Shown: positions 1 through 8,165 of the stretch, piece by piece | Layout of the letters: each line of letters begins with the position of its first letter | How positions within the stretch are numbered: the first letter of the stretch is position 1 | Source: Actinomycetota bacterium | GTDB lineage: Bacteria > Actinomycetota > Actinomycetes > S36-B12 > UBA5976 | Direction: 5' to 3' | Assembly (NCBI GenBank): GCA_017853815.1 | Contig: JAFMIT010000049.1 | Coordinates: 1 to 11,207, forward strand | DNA: 11,207 bases | Translations under genes and position numbers: made by a program | The notes under the pieces: model-generated | What the model saw: the letters and a program-made list of their open reading frames with translations, nothing else | What the model was told of the DNA's origin: nothing | The model's database searches: none

Positions 1-146
1 CGGTGCTGGTCGATAGGGGACATCGAGAATTGCCGATTCGCGCTGACTACGTCGGAAAAAACTTGCCGACGTCCCTAGAAGAAAAAGTGTCAGTCAAGTT
101 TGTAGATCATGACGGCGAAGACCTTGTCACGATTGAAGGTGCCTGA
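1..146 (+). CDS. pyrR: PyrR, bifunctional pyrimidine operon regulator / uracil phosphoribosyltransferase (3' end only)
   Basis: Partial gene, cut by the left edge of the window. Reading from base 3 gives 47 codons, beginning VLVDRGHRELPIRADYVGKN, and ending at TGA 144-146. The segment 'LVDRGHRELPIRADYVGKNLPT' is the characteristic C-terminal part of PyrR, a PRTase-fold protein that binds pyr mRNA in response to UMP/UTP and often has weak uracil phosphoribosyltransferase activity. The PRPP-binding loop lies upstream and cannot be checked. Its stop shares one base with the pyrB start (TGATG), so the two are likely translationally coupled. In actinobacteria PyrR is known to act on the leader of its own operon. 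That leader must lie before base 1, so the regulatory target is not visible here. Identification rests on the C-terminal signature plus its place just before pyrB. Confidence 0.93.
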   Translation, partial: VLVDRGHRELPIRADYVGKNLPTSLEEKVSVKFVDHDGEDLVTIEGA

Positions 147-1093
147 TGCGCCATCTCCTGTCCGCGGCCGATCTTGACCGCACCACCGCCATTCAAATTC
201 TCGACACTGCGCATGAGCTTGCTCGACTCACCGAACGAGGTGTGAAGAAACTTCCAACTCTGCGCGGGCGCACTGTCGTGAATTTGTTTTTCGAAGACTC
301 CACCCGTACGCGTATCTCCTTCGAAGCTGCAGCAAAGAGACTCTCTGCGGACGTCATCAACTTCAGTGCAAAAGGTTCAAGCGTTTCCAAAGGCGAAAGC
401 CTCAAAGACACTGCGCTGACTCTCGAAGCAATGGGGGCCGATGCCGTGGTGATTCGTCACGGATCTTCAGGTGCGCCGCATGTTCTGGCGCACAGTGGCT
501 GGATTAGCAGCGCGGTGGTCAACGCTGGCGATGGCACTCACGAGCATCCGACACAGGCTTTGCTCGATGCCTTCACTCTCCGCCAGCACCTGCGCGAAGG
601 CAAAGGCGATCTTGAGGGAGTCGAAATCGCGATTGTGGGTGATGTGCTGCACTCTCGAGTGGCACGAAGCAATGTGCTTCTGCTGCACACCCTCGGCGCC
701 AAAGTAACTCTCGTCGCACCGCCAACGCTTCTTCCGGTTGGAGTCGAAACCTGGCCCTGTGATTTCTCGTACGACATCGACGAAGCATTAACGAACAAAG
801 ACGCTGTGATGATGTTGCGCGTTCAGCGTGAACGTATGAACGCGGCCTTCTTCCCAAGTCCTCAGGAATACAGTCGCAGGTACGGTCTCGATCGTCGACG
901 TATGAATCTTCTCAAGCCAGACGGCATCGTGATGCACCCCGGTCCGATGAACCGTGGACTTGAGATTTCCTCGGAAGCTGCTGATAGCGAGAAGAGCGTC
1001 ATCGTCGAACAGGTGACAAACGGTGTAAGTGTCCGCATGGCAGTGCTCTACATGGCACTCGGCGGCAATGAGATTTCAGGAGACGCTCAGTGA
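146..1093 (+). CDS. pyrB: Aspartate carbamoyltransferase catalytic subunit
   Basis: Transfers the carbamoyl group of carbamoyl phosphate to L-aspartate, the committed step of pyrimidine synthesis, in the cytoplasm. The 315 residues match the usual length of the catalytic chain. The carbamoyl-phosphate site is clear: STRTR at 52-56, the mobile-loop Lys82 in the SKGES stretch, Arg104-His105, and HPTQ at 134-137. The aspartate domain has Arg171 (DVLHSRVARSN), Arg226 and Gln228 (LRVQRER), and HPGPMNRG at 264-271. ATG 146 follows GAAGG (135-139) by six bases and gives the MRHLLSAADL start typical of actinobacterial PyrB, so the start is secure. The pyrR stop overlaps by one base and the pyrC start by four. 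No regulatory-chain gene (pyrI) is present, which is normal for bacteria where PyrB works alone or in complex with PyrC. Confidence 0.98.
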   Translation: MRHLLSAADLDRTTAIQILDTAHELARLTERGVKKLPTLRGRTVVNLFFEDSTRTRISFEAAAKRLSADVINFSAKGSSVSKGESLKDTALTLEAMGADAVVIRHGSSGAPHVLAHSGWISSAVVNAGDGTHEHPTQALLDAFTLRQHLREGKGDLEGVEIAIVGDVLHSRVARSNVLLLHTLGAKVTLVAPPTLLPVGVETWPCDFSYDIDEALTNKDAVMMLRVQRERMNAAFFPSPQEYSRRYGLDRRRMNLLKPDGIVMHPGPMNRGLEISSEAADSEKSVIVEQVTNGVSVRMAVLYMALGGNEISGDAQ

Positions 1094-2370
1094 GTACGCT
1101 CATCAAAAATGTGGCGCCGCTCGGCGCTGAACCTAAAGACGTACTTATCGATAACGGTGTTATCGCCGCGATTGGCGCCGCTGGCACTCTCGCCGGGGAT
1201 ACGGTGGTCGATGGTTCAGGTATGGTGCTTCTCCCAGGTCTCGTCGATTTGCACACTCACCTTCGCGAGCCAGGTCGCGAAGACGCGGAAACGGTAGACA
1301 CAGGCACTCTGGCGGCCGCACGTGGCGGATACACCGCGGTGCACGCGATGGCTAACACAACTCCGGTGGCCGACACAGCAGGTGTCGTCGAACAAGTTTG
1401 GCGATTGGGTCAGTCCGCTGGTCATTGCGATGTGTATCCAGTTGGTGCCGTCACTCAGGGACTTAAAGGCGAGGCGCTAGCGGAACTCGGTGCCATGGCA
1501 GATTCAGCGGCACGCGTTCGGGTGTTCTCAGATGACGGCAAGTGCGTGTCTGATGCTGTGCTGATGCGTCGCGCGCTCGAGTACGTCAAAGCGTTCGACG
1601 GTGTGATTGCACAACACGCACAAGAGCCAAGGCTGACGGAAGACGCTCAGATGAATGAGGGCATCGTCAGTGGTGTACTCGGACTGCGAGGTTGGCCAGC
1701 TGTTGCTGAAGAGGCCATCATCGCGAGAGATGTCTTGCTTGCCGAACATGTCGGTGCACGACTTCATATTTGTCACCTTTCGACCGCCGGCAGTGTCGAA
1801 ATTGTCCGTTGGGCAAAGTCCCGAGGCATCAATGTCACAGCTGAAGTGACTCCACATCACCTGCTTCTTACGGACGAAACGGCCCGCTCCTACGATCCGG
1901 TTTACAAGGTCAATCCACCGTTGCGCACACAGGCCGATGTGCTGGCCTTACGTGCCGCCCTTGCCGATGGCACGATCGATATTGTCGCCACAGACCACGC
2001 TCCGCATGCAGCCGAAGACAAGGATTGCGAGTGGTCGGCAGCAGCGTTCGGCATGGTCGGACTTGAGACGGCGCTTTCGATCGTCGCGACGACGATGGTG
2101 GCGACGGGATTGATGACCTGGGCCGACGTAGCGCGAGTGATGTCCTCGACTCCTGCGGAAATCGGGCGGGTACAAGAGGCGCACGGGCGAGCACTCGAAG
2201 TTGGCGCACCAGCAAACCTCGTTCTTGTGGATCCTCAAGCCTCTTATGTCGTGGAAAGAAGCAACACGGCATCCAAGTCTCAGAACAATCCGTTTCATGG
2301 CGTTGAGTTGCAAGGCCGAGTCCTCCAGACCTGGCTACGTGGCGACGTGACTTTCGAGGCAGCACTGTGA
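1090..2370 (+). CDS. pyrC: Dihydroorotase, class I (Aquifex-like)
   Basis: Cyclises N-carbamoyl-L-aspartate to dihydroorotate, third step of the pathway. It is a 426-residue metal-dependent amidohydrolase. Visible zinc ligands are HTH in DLHTHLREPG (His55, His57), His176 (AQHAQEP), His229 (HICHLSTAGS) and Asp302 (ATDHAPH). At the position where class II enzymes carry a carboxylated lysine, this protein has FSDDGK (Asp148/149), the mark of the class I group that includes the Aquifex enzyme and Bacillus PyrC. Substrate-binding MANTTP lies at 87-92. It therefore looks catalytically intact, unlike the pseudo-DHOases of some ATCase complexes. Start is GTG 1090, seven bases after AGGAG (1078-1082), overlapping the pyrB stop as GTGA. 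Aquifex-type class I enzymes can depend on contact with PyrB, so the tight coupling to pyrB fits a shared complex; that is inference. Confidence 0.97.
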   Translation: MSTLIKNVAPLGAEPKDVLIDNGVIAAIGAAGTLAGDTVVDGSGMVLLPGLVDLHTHLREPGREDAETVDTGTLAAARGGYTAVHAMANTTPVADTAGVVEQVWRLGQSAGHCDVYPVGAVTQGLKGEALAELGAMADSAARVRVFSDDGKCVSDAVLMRRALEYVKAFDGVIAQHAQEPRLTEDAQMNEGIVSGVLGLRGWPAVAEEAIIARDVLLAEHVGARLHICHLSTAGSVEIVRWAKSRGINVTAEVTPHHLLLTDETARSYDPVYKVNPPLRTQADVLALRAALADGTIDIVATDHAPHAAEDKDCEWSAAAFGMVGLETALSIVATTMVATGLMTWADVARVMSSTPAEIGRVQEAHGRALEVGAPANLVLVDPQASYVVERSNTASKSQNNPFHGVELQGRVLQTWLRGDVTFEAAL

Positions 2371-2903
2371 TTCCTGCCCTCCTCGCAGCAGCTTCAGCGC
2401 CGGTGACGAATATTCCGCAGCGCGCGGTGTTGGTCGTCATATTCATTGCAGTGATCGCGCTCGCAGTCTTCATGATGCGCCGAGCTTGGCTTGCGAAACT
2501 GGAGACTCAAGCCGAGATCGCCGAACCTCTAGCAATCCCCGAGAACTTTGCGGCTACACATCGAGTTGAAGGTCGCTACTTGGCTAGCTCAGCGGCGAGC
2601 GCGTGGCTCACGCGCATCACTGTTCACCAGCTCGGTGTACCGAGCCGCGCGACACTTTTATGGAGCGATGCTGGAGTGGTCGTAGAACGCCCGAGCAGCA
2701 GGTCGTTCTTTATTCCACGTGTGGATCTTGTCGCTGTGCGCCCAGACCGTGCGATTGCTGGCCGCGCATTTGAGAAAGACGGCATTGCCGTGCTGACATG
2801 GAAACTCGGCGACATTTTCGTCGATTCAGGTTTTAGAGCTGACTCTCTCGAGGGTCACCTTGAAGTAGTGAAGATGATGTCGAAACAGGAGAGTGGCTTA
2901 TGA
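2367..2903 (+). CDS. Single-pass membrane protein with PH-like domain (Rv1382-type, function unknown)
   Basis: A 178-residue protein with no established function. Residues about 19-37 form one strongly hydrophobic helix (AVLVVIFIAVIALAVFMM) followed by RR, so the C-terminal domain should be cytoplasmic by the positive-inside rule. After a short linker, residues about 65-170 resemble the small PH-like fold protein found between pyrC and carA in many actinobacteria: an EGRYLASSAASAWLTRI stretch, a mid-section ending SFFIPRVDLVAVRPDRAIAGR, and a C-terminal VLTWKLGDIFVDSGFR. M. tuberculosis Rv1382, annotated as an export or membrane protein, sits at this position. Start GTG 2367 overlaps the pyrC stop (GTGA) and follows GAGG (2356-2359). 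The stop overlaps carA (ATGA). No catalytic motif is visible. An N-terminal signal anchor rather than a cleaved signal is likely. A role tied to pyrimidine synthesis is suggested only by the conserved position. Confidence 0.85.
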   Translation: MIPALLAAASAPVTNIPQRAVLVVIFIAVIALAVFMMRRAWLAKLETQAEIAEPLAIPENFAATHRVEGRYLASSAASAWLTRITVHQLGVPSRATLLWSDAGVVVERPSSRSFFIPRVDLVAVRPDRAIAGRAFEKDGIAVLTWKLGDIFVDSGFRADSLEGHLEVVKMMSKQESGL

Positions 2904-4018
2904 GCGTCCCAGCAGTGTTAGTTCTTGAAGATGGGCGCGCTTTTTATGGCGTGGGCTTCGGTGCCATCGGTACTGCTTTTGGCGAAGCTGTTTTTTCGAC
3001 TGGCATGTCCGGCTACCAAGAGACTTTGACCGATCCCTCGTATCACCGGCAGGTGGTTGTGATGACCGCACCGCACATCGGCAATACGGGAATGAACGCG
3101 ACCGACGAAGAGTCGAGTCGAATTTGGGTGAGTGGATTCGTGGTACGTGAGCCTTCGCCAAACGTGTCCAATTGGCGGTCGGAAGCTTCTCTTGATGACG
3201 AGCTCAAGAAGTACGGTGTTGTTGGGGTCGCTGAGGTGGACACTCGTGCAATCACGCGTCACTTGCGCGAGACAGGCGCCATGCGAGTTGGTCTTTTCTC
3301 AGGTGACGCAGCGAGTGCCAGTCTCGACGATCTCATAGCCCAAGTGAAGAACAGCCCCGGCATGAAAGGTGCTGATCTCACTGGAGATGTCAGTACCGAC
3401 CAGACCTATGTTGTGCCGGCGGTGGGAGAGAAGAAGTACACCGTCGCCGCAGTTGACCTTGGAATCAAGGCGATGACGCCTGAGATGATGGCGGCCCGCG
3501 GAATCGAAGTGCATGTCGTGCCAGCATCGATTTCGGCGGATGAACTTTTAAAGATTGGTGTCGACGGGATTTTCTTCTCTAACGGACCTGGCGATCCTGC
3601 TACTGCGAACCACGCGATGTCTTTGGCCCAAGCGACCTTGGCCGCAAAGCGACCATTCTTCGGAATCTGCTTCGGCAATCAAATTCTCGGACGCGCCTTG
3701 GGCTTCGACACCTACAAGCTGAAGTACGGTCATCGTGGAATCAATCAGCCGGTACAGGATCTGACCACCGGCAAAGTGGAAGTCACTGCGCACAACCACG
3801 GTTTCGCAGTTGAAGCGCCAGTTGGCAAGGAATCCGACACTCCGTTCGGTCGCGTGATGGTGAGTCACGTATGTCTGAACGACAACGTTGTTGAAGGTCT
3901 GCAGTGTCTCGATGTCCCTGCATTCTCCGTTCAGTATCACCCTGAGGCCGCGGCGGGACCGCATGACTCTGCTTACTTATTTGATCGTTTCTGTGAACTC
4001 ATGGATGGTGCTCGCTAA
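2900..4018 (+). CDS. carA: Carbamoyl phosphate synthetase small (glutaminase) subunit
   Basis: Hydrolyses glutamine and channels ammonia to CarB for carbamoyl phosphate, used for both pyrimidines and arginine. The 372 residues match the family. Residues about 3-140 are the CPSase small-chain domain (ALVLEDGRAFYG-type start, FSTGMSGYQETLTDPSY at 32-48, EVDTRAITR at 112-120). Residues about 180-370 are a class I glutamine amidotransferase domain with nucleophile Cys257 in FFGICFGNQILG and the His347/Glu349 pair in QYHPEAAAGPHD; FSNGPGDP is at 226-233. The nucleophile elbow reads GICFGNQ instead of the common GICLGHQ; this variant also occurs in mycobacterial CarA and is not a defect. ATG 2900 is six bases after a strong AGGAGAG (2887-2893). 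It overlaps the upstream gene by four bases and carB by one. Confidence 0.98.
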   Translation: MSVPAVLVLEDGRAFYGVGFGAIGTAFGEAVFSTGMSGYQETLTDPSYHRQVVVMTAPHIGNTGMNATDEESSRIWVSGFVVREPSPNVSNWRSEASLDDELKKYGVVGVAEVDTRAITRHLRETGAMRVGLFSGDAASASLDDLIAQVKNSPGMKGADLTGDVSTDQTYVVPAVGEKKYTVAAVDLGIKAMTPEMMAARGIEVHVVPASISADELLKIGVDGIFFSNGPGDPATANHAMSLAQATLAAKRPFFGICFGNQILGRALGFDTYKLKYGHRGINQPVQDLTTGKVEVTAHNHGFAVEAPVGKESDTPFGRVMVSHVCLNDNVVEGLQCLDVPAFSVQYHPEAAAGPHDSAYLFDRFCELMDGAR

Positions 4019-7000
4019 TGCCACGTCGTACTGATATCAAAAGCGTGATGGTGATCGGCTCAGGTCCGATTGTCATTGGCCAAGCGTGCGAGTTCGATTA
4101 CTCGGGCACTCAGGCCTGCCGCATTCTGCGAGCCGAAGGCATTCGCGTGATTCTCGTCAACAGCAATCCGGCGACCATCATGACCGATCCTGAGTTTGCC
4201 GACGCCACCTACGTGGAGCCGATTACTCCAGACATTGTCGAGAAGATCATCGCGAAGGAACGCCCAGACGCTTTGCTTCCGACATTGGGCGGCCAGACTG
4301 CACTGAACACCGCAATGGCATTGCATTACAACGGTGTGCTCGAGAAATACAACGTTGAACTCATCGGTGCTGATGTCGCTGCCATAGAGCGCGGCGAAAA
4401 CCGTGAGATGTTCAAAAAAATTGTCGCAAAAATTGGTGCGGAGTCTGCGCGCTCCGCGATTTGTCACACACTGGATGAGGTTCTCGCTGCGGCAGACAGT
4501 CTCGGATACCCGGTTGTCGTTCGACCATCGTTCACCATGGGCGGTTCTGGCTCAGGTTTTGCCTATACCGAAGAGCAGCTTCGCACCATTGCAAGTGCAG
4601 GTCTCCAAGCCAGTCCGACCACTGAAGTGCTGCTCGAAGAGAGCATCCTTGGTTGGAAGGAGTATGAGCTAGAACTTATGCGCGATCGCAACGACAACGT
4701 GGTTGTGGTGTGCTCCATCGAGAATATCGATCCAATGGGCGTACACACTGGCGACTCCATCACGGTGGCGCCATCGCTGACGTTGACCGACCGCGAGTTC
4801 CAGCACATGCGCGATGTCGGCATCGCGGTCATCCGCGAAGTTGGTGTGGACACGGGCGGCTGCAATATTCAGTTCGCGATTAACCCCGCTGACGGGCGCA
4901 TGATTGTCATCGAAATGAATCCGCGCGTAAGCCGGTCGTCGGCGCTGGCGTCTAAAGCGACAGGTTTCCCCATCGCCAAGATTGCTGCTCGTTTGGCTAT
5001 CGGTTACACGCTCGACGAAATCCCGAATGACATCACAAAGGAAACGCCTGCTTCGTTCGAGCCAACCCTTGACTACATCGTGGTCAAAGTTCCTCGGTTC
5101 GCGTTTGAAAAGTTCCCGCAGGCAGATGCGACACTCACGACGCACATGAAGTCAGTCGGTGAGGCTATGGCGATTGGCCGCAACTTTGCAGAAGCGCTTC
5201 AGAAAGCGCTTCGCTCGATTGAACGACGAGAAGCGCCCTTCGCCTGGCCTGCCACCAAATCTGAGGTCGATGTCGCACAGCTCCTCGAGATTATGCGCGT
5301 ACCGCGCGATGGTCGTCTGCGCGAAGTGCAACTTGCGTTATGGGCAGGAGCGAGCATTGAAGAAGTTCATGCCTCGACCAAGATTGATCCTTGGTTCCTC
5401 CAGCAGATTCAGCTCATCAATGAACAGGCCGATGGCATTCGGGCAGCTGAAGGACTCAGTCTCGAACTCCTGCGCCGCGCCAAGCGCAACGGATTCTCGG
5501 ATGCTCAGATTGCAGGTCTCCGCGGCATGTCGACTGCGGAGGTTCGCGAACTTCGCACCGGACTTGGACTTCGTCCTGTCTACAAGACGGTAGACACGTG
5601 CGCGGCAGAGTTTGCGGCGCGCACGCCGTACCACTACTCGAGTTACGACCTTGAGACTGAGGTGGCTCCGCGCACTAAGCCAGCTGTGATCATTTTGGGT
5701 AGCGGCCCCAATCGCATCGGTCAGGGCATTGAGTTCGACTACTCCTGTGTGCACGCTGCGATGACACTTCGCGACGCTGGTTACGAAACCATCATGATTA
5801 ATTGCAATCCTGAAACCGTTTCGACTGACTATGACACTTCTGATCGCCTCTACTTTGAGCCGCTCACGCTGGAAGACGTTCTCGAAGTTATCCATGCAGA
5901 ACAGCAAGCGGGACCAGTTCTCGGTGTGATTTGTCAGCTTGGTGGCCAGACCCCACTCGGTCTTGCTCAAGATCTCAAGGATGCTGGTATTCCCATTCTC
6001 GGCACCACCCCTGAAGCTATTCACCTCGCGGAAGATCGCGGCGCGTTTGGACAAGTTCTTGTTGCGGCCGGTCTGCCGGCACCAAAGTTCGGAATGGCGA
6101 CGTCTTTTGCCGAGGCGAAAGAGATAGCGGCGGAGATTGGCTACCCCGTTCTCGTGAGACCTTCGTATGTTCTCGGTGGTCGCGGCATGGAAATCGTGTA
6201 CGACGAGCGTGCACTTGAGGGCTACCTCGAGAAGGCGACCATGGTCGAGCCGGGACGTCCAGTTCTGGTCGACCGTTTCCTCGATGACGCCCTCGAGATT
6301 GACGTCGACGCTCTTTTCGACGGTACGGAGTTGTACCTCGGCGGTGTCATGGAACATATTGAAGAAGCGGGTATTCACTCGGGTGACTCAGCGTGCTCCT
6401 TGCCACCGCTGACCCTTGGTCAAGCAGAAATCGATCGCATCCGTCGCAGCACCGAGGCAATCGCTCGGGGAGTGGGAGTTCAAGGATTGCTCAACGTTCA
6501 GTTCGCGTTGTCTTCCGATGTCCTGTACGTGCTCGAAGCGAACCCACGTGCGAGTCGCACGGTGCCGTTTGTCGCGAAGGCGACTGCCGTGCAACTTGCC
6601 AAAGCTGCGGCGCGGGTAGCTATGGGCGAGACAATTGCAGATCTACGGAAGAGCGGCATGCTGCCTGCAGTCGGAGACGCAGCGCACCTTCCTGCAGGTT
6701 CACCGGTGGCGGTAAAGGAAGCGGTTCTTCCGTTCAGCCGCTTCCATGGCGTTGATACGGTGCTCGGACCTGAGATGAAGTCGACTGGCGAAGTCATGGG
6801 TATCGATGACACGTTTGGCGTCGCGTTCGCGAAATCTCAGTTGGCAGCGTCCTCAAAAGGTCTGCCCACATCTGGTCGAGTGTTCGTGTCGGTTGCTGAC
6901 CGCGACAAACGGTCGATGATCTTCCCCGTCAAGCGCTTGGCGGACCTCGGTTTCGATCTGTTCGCGACCGCAGGCACCGCGGAAGTTCTTCGCCGCAACG

Positions 7001-7311
7001 GAGTCGATGCGACGGTGGTTCGCAAACTTTCTGAAGGTGAAGGTCCCAACGGCGAGAAGACCATCGTCCAGATGATTCTCGACCGAGAGATTGACCTCGT
7101 GGTCAACACTCCGCATGGCACAGGCTCCCGCCAGGATGGTTTTGAGATTCGCACCGCGGCGGTGCTGCGCGGCCTCGAATCCATCACTACCGTTCAGGGT
7201 CTAGCGGCCGCAGTCCAGGGAATCGAGGCAATCTTGAAGCAAGAATTGACCGTCCATTCCCTTCAGGAGTATGCAACGCGTATCAACGCGGCAAGGGCGG
7301 CAGGTATCTAA
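4018..7311 (+). CDS. carB: Carbamoyl phosphate synthetase large subunit
   Basis: Makes carbamoyl phosphate from bicarbonate, two ATP and ammonia supplied by CarA. The 1097 residues show the full duplicated layout. The carboxyphosphate half covers about 1-405 (GSGPIVIGQ at 14-22, GYPVVVRPSFTMGGSGSG at 163-180, IEMNPRVSRSSALASKATG at 298-316). The oligomerisation domain is about 406-550. The carbamoyl-phosphate half is about 555-940 (GSGPNRIGQGIEFDYS at 561-576, GYPVLVRPSYVLGGRGM at 708-724, LEANPRASRTVPFVAKATA at 839-857). The C-terminal MGS-like allosteric domain is about 950-1097. In the last domain FATAGT (Thr984, Thr987), Lys1003 and Asn1030-Thr1031 line up with the nucleotide pocket of the E. 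coli enzyme, so UMP control is plausible. The ATG overlaps the carA stop (TAATG); the Shine-Dalgarno is weak, so translation probably depends on coupling. No frameshift or missing motif. Confidence 0.98.
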   Translation: MPRRTDIKSVMVIGSGPIVIGQACEFDYSGTQACRILRAEGIRVILVNSNPATIMTDPEFADATYVEPITPDIVEKIIAKERPDALLPTLGGQTALNTAMALHYNGVLEKYNVELIGADVAAIERGENREMFKKIVAKIGAESARSAICHTLDEVLAAADSLGYPVVVRPSFTMGGSGSGFAYTEEQLRTIASAGLQASPTTEVLLEESILGWKEYELELMRDRNDNVVVVCSIENIDPMGVHTGDSITVAPSLTLTDREFQHMRDVGIAVIREVGVDTGGCNIQFAINPADGRMIVIEMNPRVSRSSALASKATGFPIAKIAARLAIGYTLDEIPNDITKETPASFEPTLDYIVVKVPRFAFEKFPQADATLTTHMKSVGEAMAIGRNFAEALQKALRSIERREAPFAWPATKSEVDVAQLLEIMRVPRDGRLREVQLALWAGASIEEVHASTKIDPWFLQQIQLINEQADGIRAAEGLSLELLRRAKRNGFSDAQIAGLRGMSTAEVRELRTGLGLRPVYKTVDTCAAEFAARTPYHYSSYDLETEVAPRTKPAVIILGSGPNRIGQGIEFDYSCVHAAMTLRDAGYETIMINCNPETVSTDYDTSDRLYFEPLTLEDVLEVIHAEQQAGPVLGVICQLGGQTPLGLAQDLKDAGIPILGTTPEAIHLAEDRGAFGQVLVAAGLPAPKFGMATSFAEAKEIAAEIGYPVLVRPSYVLGGRGMEIVYDERALEGYLEKATMVEPGRPVLVDRFLDDALEIDVDALFDGTELYLGGVMEHIEEAGIHSGDSACSLPPLTLGQAEIDRIRRSTEAIARGVGVQGLLNVQFALSSDVLYVLEANPRASRTVPFVAKATAVQLAKAAARVAMGETIADLRKSGMLPAVGDAAHLPAGSPVAVKEAVLPFSRFHGVDTVLGPEMKSTGEVMGIDDTFGVAFAKSQLAASSKGLPTSGRVFVSVADRDKRSMIFPVKRLADLGFDLFATAGTAEVLRRNGVDATVVRKLSEGEGPNGEKTIVQMILDREIDLVVNTPHGTGSRQDGFEIRTAAVLRGLESITTVQGLAAAVQGIEAILKQELTVHSLQEYATRINAARAAGI

Positions 7312-8165
7312 TGGCAGTTCAGGTGAAGGCAACCCTGTTGAGCAATCGACGGGTTGGCAGCTACCACCATCTTGTGCTTTCAGGTGCCGGATTTGCTTCG
7401 GGCGTACGCCCTGGACATTTCGCAGCCATCGCAGTTGGCGGAGATAACACTCCTATGGTGCTGCGCCGTGCGTTTTCGATTCACCGCGCCACAGAGATGA
7501 CCGCTAAAGGCTCGGTTGTGGAACTTGTCGTGAGTGCACACGGCCCTGGCACCCAGTGGCTGGTTGCTCAGCCTGTCGGTGCGATTCTCGATGTAGTGGC
7601 GCCGCTCGGTCGACCATTTGCTTTGCCGCGCGACCCCGTCAACTGTCTGCTTGTTGCGGGCGGTTACGGAAGTGCGCCAATGGCATACCTGGCAGAAGAA
7701 CTCATTGCGCGTGGCTGTCAGGTCGACATGATTTTTGGAGCGTCGACGGAGTCCAAACTTTTTGACACACTCGAGTGCAAGCGACTTGCGCGCTACTTCG
7801 AAATCACAACTGACGACGGCAGCATCGGCACCAAAGGCCGAGTCTCCGACGTCATGCCAGAGATGATGAAGCGTGCCGAGACGGCTGTTGTGTATGCCTG
7901 TGGACCGATGCCGATGCTCCAAGCTGTCGCCAAGGTCTCTGCACAGCTCGGCGCCATTTCTCAAACCGCAGTTGAAGAGAGCATGGCCTGCGGCATTGGG
8001 GTTTGTATGACATGTGTGCTTCCCGTCATCGGCGATGACGGTGTCACCCGCATGGTTCGCTCGTGCGTGGATGGTCCGGTGTTTCGTGGCGATCGTGTTC
8101 GTTGGGATGCGGTCGGTACAGTGCCTTCAGACGCGTATGGCGCACCGCAGTCAGGCGGGCACTAA
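7311..8165 (+). CDS. pyrK: Dihydroorotate dehydrogenase electron transfer subunit (FAD, [2Fe-2S])
   Basis: Carries electrons from the FMN of PyrD to NAD+ in class 1B dihydroorotate dehydrogenases (PyrD2K2). The 284 residues form a ferredoxin-reductase-like protein. The FAD domain has LRRAFSIH at 51-58, in place of the usual RRP(I/L)SI. The NAD-binding region has LLVAGGYGSAPM at 113-124 and ACGPMPML at 196-203. The C-terminal PyrK-type iron-sulfur motif is Cys227-x4-Cys232-x2-Cys235-x16-Cys252 (SMACGIGVCMTC ... RSCVDGPVF). All four cluster ligands are present. The start ATG overlaps the carB stop (TAATG) and has AGG at 7302-7304; the stop overlaps pyrD (TAATG). The immediate pyrD neighbour is class 1B, which settles the identity against other ferredoxin reductases. 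The Pro-to-Ala change in the flavin motif is the only oddity. Confidence 0.95.
   Translation: MAVQVKATLLSNRRVGSYHHLVLSGAGFASGVRPGHFAAIAVGGDNTPMVLRRAFSIHRATEMTAKGSVVELVVSAHGPGTQWLVAQPVGAILDVVAPLGRPFALPRDPVNCLLVAGGYGSAPMAYLAEELIARGCQVDMIFGASTESKLFDTLECKRLARYFEITTDDGSIGTKGRVSDVMPEMMKRAETAVVYACGPMPMLQAVAKVSAQLGAISQTAVEESMACGIGVCMTCVLPVIGDDGVTRMVRSCVDGPVFRGDRVRWDAVGTVPSDAYGAPQSGGH
8153..8159 (+). promoter_or_regulatory. Ribosome binding site that decides the pyrD start
   Basis: AGGCGGG, five bases before ATG 8165. The open frame extends upstream to an ATG at 8063, but that extension lies wholly inside pyrK and does not resemble PyrD. This site and the TAATG junction support 8165. A second in-frame ATG at 8177 has no purine-rich sequence before it. 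Confidence 0.6.

Noticed and set aside
1910..2473. Minus-strand open frame of 187 codons across the pyrC end and next gene
   Set aside because: Arg-rich, no start context or motif, and it spans the junction of two well-supported plus-strand genes.
3748..3990. CarA GICFGNQ and neighbouring changes as signs of a defective glutaminase
   Set aside because: Cys257, His347 and Glu349 are all present, and the same GICFGNQ wording occurs in mycobacterial CarA, so it is a normal actinobacterial variant.
5191..5211. Perfect ten-base palindrome GAAGCGCTTC followed by a second AAGCGCTT copy, possible operator
   Set aside because: It is inside carB and is fully explained by the codons for the repeated Glu-Ala-Leu / Lys-Ala-Leu residues; no reason to expect a binding site there.
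5338..6378. Long minus-strand open frame of 346 codons inside carB
   Set aside because: It lies fully antisense to the two ATP-grasp halves of carB, shows no recognisable domain, and is rich in Arg/His/Ser as expected of a reverse-strand shadow of a codon-biased gene.
8063..8164. N-terminal extension of pyrD to an upstream ATG
   Set aside because: The extra 34 residues are Arg/Trp/Ser-rich, lie in another frame of pyrK, and do not resemble any class 1B PyrD N-terminus. The start at 8165 has a TAATG junction and an AGGCGGG site.
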